DNA from: Deltaproteobacteria bacterium RBG_16_44_11
Lineage (GTDB): Bacteria; Desulfobacterota; Syntrophia; Syntrophales; Smithellaceae
Assembly: GCA_001797845.1 (NCBI GenBank)
Contig: MGQN01000038.1
Coordinates: 26,370-39,595, forward strand
DNA: 13,226 nucleotides
Direction of reading: 5' to 3'
The stretch's first letter is position 1. Each line of letters opens with the position of its first letter. Positions 5,355-12,301 of this stretch are shown here, piece by piece. The position numbers and the translations under genes are program-made. The notes under the pieces were generated by a model. It was not told the DNA's origin. It saw only the letters and a list, made by a program, of their open reading frames with translations, and ran no database searches.

Positions 5355-8300
5355 ATGTCACAGGGTAAATATCAAATAAAGTGGCCAATTGTTTTTATCG
5401 TTACACTGGTTGTGGCGTTGCTTTTCATTTGGGAATCCGGCCATTTGAAAATAGAAACAGATATTCTGGAATCAATGCCGCACGATGATCCGGTGCTGGC
5501 CGACGCGCGGCAGATCATCAGGCATTTGCCGATTCAGGACAGAATATTTCTTGACTTGGAGCAAGATTCCGAAGATCGGGACAGACTTGTCAAAGCGGCA
5601 TCAATAGTAATCGGCAAACTCAGTCAAAGCGGTTACTTTGTCAAAGTGGGTATCGGTGACGATGCTCAAAATTTTCCCGAACTCATTGCGTATGTAACGG
5701 AAAAATTACCGGTATTATTCAGCGCGGATGATCTTAAGAAAAAAATTCAGCCGCTTTTGGAGCCGGAAAAAATCAGGGCAACGTTTGCCGAAACCAGGCG
5801 GTCTCTGGAACAGCTCGAGGGAATCGGGCGCAGTGAAATGATCGCTAAGGATCCGCTTAGTTTTTCCGGCATCGTGCTGGGGCAATTGTCCGCGATAAAT
5901 CCCGCGAATAAGGCGCAGTTTTATCAGGGGCAATTGATTTCGGCTGACGGCAAGCACGCGTTGATTATTGCCAAGATTGACGGATCAGGTACGGACACAG
6001 CCCGGGCGGCTAAAATAGAATATCTGCTGAAAAACATCGAGGATGAACTTCGATTTAACAAAGAATTATCGGGTGGTCAATATATACTGAGTGCTGCCGG
6101 CACCTATCGCGCGGCTCTGGATAATGAAACTATCGCCAAGAGCGACACGCGCCTGGCGATTATTTTGACTACATTGGGCATTGCCCTGCTGCTAATTTTT
6201 ACTTTCCCCCGGCCGCTCATCGGTCTTCTGGCCTTGCTGCCTTCCATGGTGGGAACAATTTTCGCCCTATTTATTTGTTCTATCTTGTTTAAATCCGTTT
6301 CCATGCTCGCGGTTGGCTTTGGCGGGGCGATTATGGCCTTTACTGTTGATTTGGGATTAACCTACTTGCTGTTCCTTGATCAGCCGGAAGAAACTTTCGG
6401 AAAGCGCGTGGCCCGGCAACTCTGGGCGGCGGAGCTTTTATCCGTGCTGACCACACTGGGCGCCTTTCTTTTGTTGCTCATCAGCGACTTCAAAATTCTG
6501 GCGGAAATCGGCGTCTTTTCCGCACTGGGCGTTACTTTTGCGCTGATGTTTGTTCATTTTGTATTCCCGAAAATTTTTCCGGCAATGCCTCCGGCTTTAC
6601 GATCGACGAATCCATTCATAATGAGTACTGTTAAAAAATTTGCCGCTCCCGCGAAGTGGAAATTAATTGCCGCCGTAATTTTCGGAGTAGTGATGCTGTT
6701 TTTTGCCAGGCCGGTATTTAATATTGACATGAACGCCATGAATTCATTAAGACCAGAGACAATCAATGATGAAAAGAAGATGCAAAATGTTTGGGGCGAT
6801 TTTTCGGGAAAATGTTATGTCTTTCTGGAAGCGCCAAGCATCGGCGAGTTACAGGTAAAGAATGATAAATTGATGGATTTTTTGTCTGCAGATGTCCGGG
6901 AGGGAAAATTATCCAATGTTTTTCTTCCCTCCGTATTGTTTCCGTCAGCGAAAGCCACGCAGCAAAATTTTGAAGCCTGGCAAAATTTATGGAACAAAGA
7001 ACGAATAGTCAAATTAAAACGCGATATTAATTTAGCTGCACGGGAGTTTGGCTTTAAGCCCGGCGCTTTTGAACCATTTTGGAAAGTAATCCAAAACAAA
7101 AATTACGGGACTGCTGAAATTTCCGAAAAGTATTTTGAGATGTTAGGGATAACGAAAAGTCCCACAGGATACACGCAACTGAGCATGCTGAATACCGGGA
7201 AAAATTATAATGCGGAAGAATTTTTCGCGAGATTGACAGGGACAGGTTTGGCTAAAATCTTCGATGCCGATCTGTTTAACAAAAGACTGGGAGATTTTTT
7301 GAAAAGTATTTTCATGGAAATCGCTTTGATTGTCAGCATCGGCATTGTACTTGTGGTGTTTTTATTCTTCCTTGATTGGCGTTTGTCGCTGGCGGTGCTT
7401 GCTCCCATTGCTTTTGCTCTGGTCTCTACACTGGGGACACTGAAAATTATCGGTCATCCATTGGATATTCCCGGCATTATGCTGTGGATTATTATTATGG
7501 GCATGGGGATTGACTACGGGATTTATTATGTCTGTACCTATCAGCGATATCCCAACGAGAGTCATCCGGCAATGGATACGATTAAACTGGCCATATTTCT
7601 GGCGGCGGCGACCACTTTAATCGGGTTTGGCGTCCTGGCATTTGCCAGTCACGCGCTTCTGCGCAGCATCGGTCTTGTCTCTCTTTTAGGGATTGGTTAT
7701 TCTTTAATCGGTGCGTATTTTATTTTGCCGGTTTTGATGAAGAAAATATTTGCTCCGTTTCCATATCCTACAGGTGAGTTTGCGGTGGGTTCCAAAGAGC
7801 ACCTGCGCCGGACGGTTTTACGCTATCGTTATCTACCCGGATATCCGCGGGTTTTTGCCCGGTTTAAAATGATGATTGATCCGATGTTCAAGGAATTGAA
7901 TAATTACGTAAAAAACCCCCGCAGGATTATAGATATCGGTTGCGGTTATGGAATTCCGGCAGTATGGCTTTTAGAAATATATCCTGATGCCCGGGTTTAT
8001 GGTTTGGAGCCGGATGAGGAGCGCGTGCTGATAGCTAACCGCGCTATTGGTAAGCGTGGTAATGTACAAGTGGGCCGTGCACCGGATTTACCGGATGTGG
8101 AAGGAAAAGTCGATTACGTGATGATGCTGGATATGCTGCATTTGATCGATGATGAAGAGCTGCAACTGGCTTTGCAATGGATTTATGAAAAGCTGGAGGC
8201 GGAAGGAACACTTATTATCCGTACGACCATTCCTTCGGATAAAAAAGTTCCCTGGAAGAGGTGGATCGAAACAGCAAGGTTGCGATTTACAGCCATGCCG

Positions 8301-8429
8301 GAGAGTTTCCGCACTGAAAAAGAAATAGCAGCATTTATGATGACTGCCGAATTTGTGGTCAATATTTGTTTATCGCCCACAGCCGGCGTAGAAGAAAAGT
8401 GGTTTATCGGAAAAAAGAAAATTTCATAA
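5355..8429 (+). CDS. MMPL/RND-type lipid exporter fused to a C-terminal SAM methyltransferase
   Basis: 1024 residues. Residues 1-~800 form an MMPL/RND transporter with 12 predicted membrane segments: TM1 about 9-27, a large extracytoplasmic domain, TM2-6 about 265-410, TM7 about 435-455, a second extracytoplasmic domain, and TM8-12 about 650-795. The central helices carry the conserved acidic residues for proton coupling: AFTVDLGLTYLLF in the first half and GMGIDYGIYYV in the second. After TM12, residues ~815-1024 form a class I methyltransferase with motif I IDIGCGYG (859-866), the acidic strand-2 end VYGLEPD, and VDYVMMLDMLHLID. Twelve helices put this domain in the cytosol, where SAM is available. 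MMPL exporters of this group ('predicted exporter') are constant members of APE clusters, where a methyltransferase is a separate gene. Start ATG has a modest TAGG site. Inference: it methylates the aryl head group or lipid during loading or export. Confidence 0.94.
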   Translation: MSQGKYQIKWPIVFIVTLVVALLFIWESGHLKIETDILESMPHDDPVLADARQIIRHLPIQDRIFLDLEQDSEDRDRLVKAASIVIGKLSQSGYFVKVGIGDDAQNFPELIAYVTEKLPVLFSADDLKKKIQPLLEPEKIRATFAETRRSLEQLEGIGRSEMIAKDPLSFSGIVLGQLSAINPANKAQFYQGQLISADGKHALIIAKIDGSGTDTARAAKIEYLLKNIEDELRFNKELSGGQYILSAAGTYRAALDNETIAKSDTRLAIILTTLGIALLLIFTFPRPLIGLLALLPSMVGTIFALFICSILFKSVSMLAVGFGGAIMAFTVDLGLTYLLFLDQPEETFGKRVARQLWAAELLSVLTTLGAFLLLLISDFKILAEIGVFSALGVTFALMFVHFVFPKIFPAMPPALRSTNPFIMSTVKKFAAPAKWKLIAAVIFGVVMLFFARPVFNIDMNAMNSLRPETINDEKKMQNVWGDFSGKCYVFLEAPSIGELQVKNDKLMDFLSADVREGKLSNVFLPSVLFPSAKATQQNFEAWQNLWNKERIVKLKRDINLAAREFGFKPGAFEPFWKVIQNKNYGTAEISEKYFEMLGITKSPTGYTQLSMLNTGKNYNAEEFFARLTGTGLAKIFDADLFNKRLGDFLKSIFMEIALIVSIGIVLVVFLFFLDWRLSLAVLAPIAFALVSTLGTLKIIGHPLDIPGIMLWIIIMGMGIDYGIYYVCTYQRYPNESHPAMDTIKLAIFLAAATTLIGFGVLAFASHALLRSIGLVSLLGIGYSLIGAYFILPVLMKKIFAPFPYPTGEFAVGSKEHLRRTVLRYRYLPGYPRVFARFKMMIDPMFKELNNYVKNPRRIIDIGCGYGIPAVWLLEIYPDARVYGLEPDEERVLIANRAIGKRGNVQVGRAPDLPDVEGKVDYVMMLDMLHLIDDEELQLALQWIYEKLEAEGTLIIRTTIPSDKKVPWKRWIETARLRFTAMPESFRTEKEIAAFMMTAEFVVNICLSPTAGVEEKWFIGKKKIS

Positions 8430-8485
8430 GCAAAGGATTGTTTTCCATGAATAGTTGAATAATAATGATCAAAATTTTGAAAACA

Positions 8486-8515
8486 TTGACATATGTTTTA
8501 GCTGTATCATATAAT
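8486..8515 (+). promoter_or_regulatory. Near-perfect sigma-70 promoter for the stress protein gene
   Basis: TTGACA (8486-8491) and TATAAT (8510-8515) are both exact consensus with an 18-bp spacer. The -10 lies 25 bp before the ATG. Just upstream is a 12-bp palindrome, TCAAAATTTTGA (8469-8480), which could be an UP-type A/T element or an operator. Confidence 0.78.
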
Positions 8516-8540
8516 AATTAACGAATGTCCCGAGGTGCTT

Positions 8541-8951
8541 ATGTTCGATATTAAAAAAATATTATTTCCCATCGATCTGGACGCGAAGGAGATATCTCCT
8601 TTGCTGGCGGCTTTGAAGGTTGCCAAAATGCTCAACAGTGAAATACATATTTTTTATGTAAATGATATTCAGGCCGGATATCGCCATCCCACCGACCGGG
8701 AAGACGCGATTTCCTTAAAGGTAAGGGAGGCGGCCGCTGAAGAATTATTGGATGCTCTAAAAATCATATACTCCGTGTCAAAAGGTGATTTGGCGGAGGA
8801 AGTCGTTAAATATTGTAAGGATAATAATATTGATTTGATAATTGTGGGGCATAAATACCGGCATAAAATGTACGATAAAATTTTCGATAGTTCCGATATA
8901 AAAATTATTGATGCCGTAAAATTACCTGTCCTGGTCATACCGCAAGAATAA
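8541..8951 (+). CDS. Universal stress protein (UspA family), probably non-nucleotide-binding
   Basis: 136-residue single Usp domain, from the opening IKKILFPIDLDAKE to the C-terminal LPVLVIP. Start chosen at ATG 8541 with GAGGTG at 8532-8537; the GTG at 8535 lies within that site and is unlikely. The ATP-binding version of the family has G-x2-G-x9-G-S/T; here the region reads VGHKYRHKMYDKIFDSSD, with only the first Gly kept, so ATP binding is probably lost. Usp proteins act as cytosolic, often dimeric, stress or metabolic regulators. It sits between the exporter and the acyltransferase with its own consensus promoter, so it may be expressed apart from the biosynthetic genes and may drive those downstream. 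A role in the cluster is inferred only from position. Confidence 0.9.
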   Translation: MFDIKKILFPIDLDAKEISPLLAALKVAKMLNSEIHIFYVNDIQAGYRHPTDREDAISLKVREAAAEELLDALKIIYSVSKGDLAEEVVKYCKDNNIDLIIVGHKYRHKMYDKIFDSSDIKIIDAVKLPVLVIPQE

Positions 8952-8998
8952 AATTCGGACGATTAGGACAGCTGTCTCCGGCAGGATGAAGTGCTTTT

Positions 8999-9892
8999 GT
9001 GAAAATATTTTCTTATCGAGTAGCGGTTTATTTTTCCCGGCGTTGGGGGGTGTGGTTTTTCCGCACTTTTTCCTGGTCTATTGCCACCGGGTATTTTTTT
9101 CTTTTTCCGGTAAGAGTTGAACATAGCTTGAAATTTTACCGCGCGCTTTTCCCGGTACGCAACTTTTTATATCATTTGTATTGCGTTTGGAAACAGTATC
9201 ATAATTTTACCAATGTATACCTTCACCGATTTGTTGCGCTCAACAAAGACGAGATTGAATTTACTAAAGAAGGCTGGGAGCATCTGGACGAAGCGGTAGA
9301 AAAGAAGACCGGTGCTATAATTGTCATGTCGCATATCGGCAATTGGGAGTTGGCGGCGCAGATGTTGAACCGCAGGGGGCTGCCTATAATGCTTTATTTG
9401 GGGGAGAAGCATAAAGAGCAAATCGAGCGCATGCAAAAGAACTTTCTGGCTAAAAGCGGAATTAAAATAGTGGCGACATCAGATAAAGAAAGCTCTCCAT
9501 TTGCTCTGCTGGAGGGGATCAGTTTTTTGCGTGAAGGAGGAATTGTTTCCATGACGGGCGACCGTTTGTGGGGAAGCCAGAGTTTCGTTGTGGTTAACTT
9601 TTTAGGCTATGAGGCGCGACTCCCCGACACGCCTCATTTGTTTGCTTTAATGTCGGGTGCACCGCTTATGACCTTTTTTGTTCATCAGGAGGCGTCCGGA
9701 AAATATCATATCACCGTATCCAAAGGGCGGCGAGTTTCAGCCTTAATACGTGCCGATCGTCAGAAAGCAGTATCGGCTTCGGCGCAAACCTATGCAAATG
9801 AACTGATGCAAATGGCCTGTAAGCACCCGTTCGAATGGCATCATTTCGAGCCCTTTCTTGGCGAAAAAATTGGCAGAACTTCATCAAGATAG
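8999..9892 (+). CDS. LpxL/HtrB-like lysophospholipid acyltransferase
   Basis: 297-residue LPLAT-superfamily protein that transfers an acyl group from a thioester donor to a lipid or sugar hydroxyl at the inner membrane. The signature SHIGNWELAA supplies the catalytic His112-x4-Glu117 (HX4E, as in LpxL/HtrB relatives). Further family blocks are MTGDRLWGSQSFVVVNFLG and the C-terminal HPFEWHHFEPF. The N-terminus VYFSRRWGVWFFRTFSWSIATGYFFLF is an amphipathic/hydrophobic anchor. Start is GTG 8999, the only plausible start after an in-frame TGA at 8987; the nearest AGGA at 8983-8986 is 12 nt away, so initiation may be weak or depend on upstream translation. This is the predicted-acyltransferase group that accompanies GT2 in APE clusters, often as one fused protein. 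Inference: it attaches the polyene or fatty acyl chain to the glycosylated lipid. Confidence 0.9.
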   Translation: MKIFSYRVAVYFSRRWGVWFFRTFSWSIATGYFFLFPVRVEHSLKFYRALFPVRNFLYHLYCVWKQYHNFTNVYLHRFVALNKDEIEFTKEGWEHLDEAVEKKTGAIIVMSHIGNWELAAQMLNRRGLPIMLYLGEKHKEQIERMQKNFLAKSGIKIVATSDKESSPFALLEGISFLREGGIVSMTGDRLWGSQSFVVVNFLGYEARLPDTPHLFALMSGAPLMTFFVHQEASGKYHITVSKGRRVSALIRADRQKAVSASAQTYANELMQMACKHPFEWHHFEPFLGEKIGRTSSR

Positions 9893-9895
9893 AAT

Positions 9896-9926
9896 TTGCT
9901 TTTCGCCCGGTTAATCTTAGTATAAT
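9896..9926 (+). promoter_or_regulatory. Possible internal promoter before the 132-residue gene
   Basis: An exact TATAAT at 9921-9926 lies in the 66-bp gap. The best -35 is TTGCTT at 9896-9901 with a long 19-bp spacer, so it is uncertain. A clean AGGAG (9948-9952) follows, 6 nt from the ATG at 9959. Confidence 0.35.
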
Positions 9927-9958
9927 AAAGTTTCTAAATCTGCTGATAGGAGCCGGTA

Positions 9959-10357
9959 ATGAAAACAAATGAAGTTCCGCAGGATATCACATATTATGAA
10001 GGTGAGAAGCGAGCATGTTACGCACTCAATGACGAGGGGAAATATGTAATTGTGACAAGCACAGGTTGGAGCGCCGAGGAAGTGGTTAATGGACTGGCTG
10101 TAGCCGAATTGGCAGCAAACCTGGAGGAAACAAGAAAGGCTGTGCTCAAAGGGTTGAAAAGTCCGCTTTTATATCATATGGAACGTCGGCAGATGATACC
10201 GGAGATTCTGGCCAAAACAGCAGATATTGCCTGTTTTCGCGTCAAACGGCATTTCCGACCCGATGTGTTTGCCAAACTTAAATCGTCAGTCCTGGACCGC
10301 TATGCGCACGCGCTGGCGCTAACTTTAGAAGAATTAAGAACTGTGCCGGAGAAATAA
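9959..10357 (+). CDS. Unrecognised 132-residue protein with HTH-like segment
   Basis: I do not recognise a named family. The start is firm (AGGAG at 9948-9952, 6-nt spacer). The N-terminal third reads YYEGEKRACYALNDEGKYV followed by TSTGWSAEEVVNGLAVAEL, an acidic, probably mixed alpha/beta region. The C-terminal half, KSPLLYHMERRQMIPEILA then KTADIACFRVKRHFRPDVF, looks like a Cro/CI-type helix-turn-helix (second helix KTADIACFRVKRH, basic) and is followed by another helix, LDRYAHALALTLEELRTV. No membrane segment or signal peptide is seen. The stop lies 1 bp before the TTG start proposed for the BtrH-like gene, so the two are surely cotranscribed. A regulator or an accessory partner of the BtrH-like acyltransferase are the two obvious readings, and the sequence does not decide between them. 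Confidence 0.85.
   Translation: MKTNEVPQDITYYEGEKRACYALNDEGKYVIVTSTGWSAEEVVNGLAVAELAANLEETRKAVLKGLKSPLLYHMERRQMIPEILAKTADIACFRVKRHFRPDVFAKLKSSVLDRYAHALALTLEELRTVPEK
10348..10351 (+). promoter_or_regulatory. Shine-Dalgarno that supports a TTG start
   Basis: GGAG within the last codons of the upstream gene stands 7 nt before the TTG at 10359. The alternative ATG at 10383 has only AAAGG at 10365-10369, 13 nt away, so the TTG start of the BtrH-like gene is favoured. Confidence 0.45.
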
Positions 10358-10358
10358 T

Positions 10359-11417
10359 TTGAAGAAAGGTATCAGTCAGCAAATGAGTACAGAAATAACA
10401 GCCGGCGGTAAGCCGTTCATTCATCATCATTCCGCGCATTGTGAAAGCGGCGTTACTTCGGCTTTGTTTCGGGATAAGGGAATCGAAATAAGCGAAGCGA
10501 TGATTTTTGGCATTGGCAGTGGCATCTTTTTTGGCCATCTGCCGTTTGTAAAGTGGGTCGGGCTGCCGATCAGCACTTTCCGCTCTCAGCCCGGTGCTGT
10601 CTTCCGCAAGGCGGCAAAAAGATTGGGGGGCGAATTTGTCACTCAGCGTTTCCGCAATCCGCAAAAAGGCATGGATGCACTGCATCGTGTTCTTAAAGAG
10701 GGGCAAATTGTGGGGCTTACGACAAATATTTACTGGCTTTCCTATTTCCCCAATCGCTTCCGCTTTCAATTCAATGGTCATAATATTATTATTTTGCGCG
10801 AGACCGAAGGTGGTTTTCGCGTCAGTGATCCGGTGCTGGATCATCCGGTGGATTGTCTGACTGAAGATCTGGAACGGGCGCGTTTCGCGCGGGGACCTCT
10901 GGAGCCCCGTGGATTTATGTATTATCCAAAATTCATCCCCCGAAATCCTGATCTTCGTTCAGCCTGTATCAAAGGCATGAAGGATACATGCAATATGATG
11001 CTGAGAATTCCCCTGCCGATTTTTGGTATCCGCGGCATCCGTTCCATGGCCAAAAGAATCATCAAGAGTCCGGAGAAAATCGGTTTTCATGAAGCTTGCC
11101 GGCACCTGGCCAATGTTGTCCGCATGCAGGAAGAAGTGGGAACCGGAGGCGCGGGATTCCGTTTCATGTATGCCGCATTTTTGCAGGAAACAGCAGAGCT
11201 TTTCGGCTCGGATGACCTGGCCATGTTATCTCAGGAAATGACCGCCATCGGCGATATCTGGCGTGAATTTGCCGTTGTTTCGGCGCGGATCATTAAACAA
11301 AGAGGTCAGGCCGAAGATAACTTTCCCAAGGCGGGCGGTTTGATGCTGATCTGCGCGGGACGTGAAGAGCAGCTTTTTAAGGATTTGAATAATGTGGTAA
11401 GGAAACTCAAAGCATGA
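10359..11417 (+). CDS. BtrH_N / DUF4872 protein, papain-fold acyltransferase-like
   Basis: 352 residues from TTG 10359 (344 from the alternative ATG at 10383). The N-terminus has HHHSAHCESGVTSALFRDKG and GIEISEAMIFGIGSG, the opening of the BtrH N-terminal domain; Cys28 (TTG numbering) in HCESG is the likely nucleophile. BtrH itself passes an acyl unit from a carrier protein to the aminoglycoside ribostamycin in butirosin synthesis. The C-terminal part contains VGTGGAGFRFMYAAFLQET, typical of DUF4872, which usually follows BtrH_N. No signal peptide or membrane helix is seen, so it is probably cytosolic. It overlaps the ABC ATPase gene by ATGA, giving tight translational coupling. I recall similar proteins beside ABC transporter genes in flexirubin/resorcinol lipid clusters. 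Inference: it moves the finished acyl chain from a carrier protein to an acceptor exported by the adjacent ABC system. The acyl donor and acceptor are unknown. Confidence 0.85.
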   Translation: MKKGISQQMSTEITAGGKPFIHHHSAHCESGVTSALFRDKGIEISEAMIFGIGSGIFFGHLPFVKWVGLPISTFRSQPGAVFRKAAKRLGGEFVTQRFRNPQKGMDALHRVLKEGQIVGLTTNIYWLSYFPNRFRFQFNGHNIIILRETEGGFRVSDPVLDHPVDCLTEDLERARFARGPLEPRGFMYYPKFIPRNPDLRSACIKGMKDTCNMMLRIPLPIFGIRGIRSMAKRIIKSPEKIGFHEACRHLANVVRMQEEVGTGGAGFRFMYAAFLQETAELFGSDDLAMLSQEMTAIGDIWREFAVVSARIIKQRGQAEDNFPKAGGLMLICAGREEQLFKDLNNVVRKLKA

Positions 11418-12157
11418 AAGCGATCGATATTTCCTCGATAACTTTCTCTTATGATTTACCGGAAGATAAAGCGGATACCGGCAGGAATCAATACGCTTTG
11501 CGGAATTTTTCCATGTTTGTGGAAAGCGGTCAATTTTACGCTCTTTTAGGGCCAAACGGCGCCGGCAAAACAACACTTATGCGCATCATTACCGGGCAAC
11601 TGCGCGGGTATTCCGGTTCTGTGTCCATCCATGGAAATAAAATGCCGGACAAAGAAACATTGCGGGTAATCGGCTATGCTCCTCAACCGATATCGGTATA
11701 TACGGCACTTACAGCAATCGAAAATTTACAGTTTTTCGGCTCTATGGCCGGCCTGCAGCAGGAATTGATCAATGAACGGACTAATGAAGCATTGGAGAAA
11801 ACAGGTTTATCTGCTTATTCATCAAAACCGGTATCAACATACTCCGGTGGGATGCTGAGAAGACTGAATCTGGCGGTAGCACTTCTGCATTTGCCCAAAT
11901 TGTTGCTTCTGGATGAACCGACAGTGGGCGTAGATCCGCAGAGCCGCAATCATATTTATGAAACACTGGCAAAGCTCAGTGAATCCGGTGTGACCATTCT
12001 TCTTTGCACACATATTATGGAAGAGGCCCAGCGTCTTTGTTCGCGTGTAACACTGGTGGATCAGGGCAAAGACATTTTTTCCGGTAATATGAAGAAAATT
12101 GATAATTTGGAAAAGTTCTTTCTGGAAAAGACGGGGAGACGATTGCGTGACGAGTAA
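11414..12157 (+). CDS. ABC transporter ATP-binding protein (ABC-2 type exporter)
   Basis: 247-residue nucleotide-binding subunit that powers the membrane permease encoded next. Walker A GPNGAGKT (residues 46-53), signature YSGGM (143-147; Tyr in place of the commoner Leu), Walker B LLLLDEP (163-169, catalytic Glu168) and switch His200 in CTHIMEEA are all intact. The end, LEKFFLEKTGRRLRDE, is the normal finish for the drug/lipid exporter (DrrA/CcmA-like) branch, so it is full length. The start ATG overlaps the BtrH-like stop as ATGA. The extra insertion near the N-terminus (DLPEDKADTGRNQ before YALRNFSM) is a surface loop. With the permease it probably forms a homodimeric or heterodimeric ABC-2 exporter of a lipid-like product; the nature of the cargo is inferred from the cluster only. 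Confidence 0.97.
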   Translation: MKAIDISSITFSYDLPEDKADTGRNQYALRNFSMFVESGQFYALLGPNGAGKTTLMRIITGQLRGYSGSVSIHGNKMPDKETLRVIGYAPQPISVYTALTAIENLQFFGSMAGLQQELINERTNEALEKTGLSAYSSKPVSTYSGGMLRRLNLAVALLHLPKLLLLDEPTVGVDPQSRNHIYETLAKLSESGVTILLCTHIMEEAQRLCSRVTLVDQGKDIFSGNMKKIDNLEKFFLEKTGRRLRDE

Positions 12158-12239
12158 GAAAAAAACAGATTCTTCTGCACATAACTTTGTTGGCCGCCTC
12201 GTCGCCTCCTCCTTGCCGCCGCGTTGGGGCTTTGAATAA
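12147..12239 (+). CDS. Possible 30-codon overlapping ORF in the ATPase-permease gap
   Basis: A GTG at 12147 inside the 3' end of the ATPase gene opens a frame ending at TAA 12237-12239, with a basic/Ser-rich peptide finishing in SSLPPRWGFE. The stop-overlap position is typical of coupled genes, but there is no clear Shine-Dalgarno and no recognised family. It may be chance, or the residue of an eroded gene that once filled this 144-bp gap. Confidence 0.18.
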   Translation: MTSKKKTDSSAHNFVGRLVASSLPPRWGFE

Positions 12240-12259
12240 TCCGTTTTTGTGATTATGAT
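12232..12259 (+). promoter_or_regulatory. Weak promoter candidate before the ABC-2 permease
   Basis: TTGAAT (12232-12237), 16-bp spacer, TATGAT (12254-12259). Each box is one or two changes from consensus. It would explain why the permease can stand 144 bp from the ATPase, but the match is not strong. Confidence 0.2.
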
Positions 12260-12301
12260 ACGGTAAAGGGTAAATAAGATTTTGTATTGGGTGATATTAA
12301 A

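Noticed and set aside
8967..8976. 10-bp palindrome GACAGCTGTC between the Usp and acyltransferase genes
   Set aside because: Too short and unrepeated in the window to call an operator; no loop or T-run for a terminator.
10278..10844. 188-codon minus-strand frame opposite the BtrH-like gene
   Set aside because: Antisense to a gene with recognisable BtrH_N and DUF4872 motifs; no start signal or domain seen.
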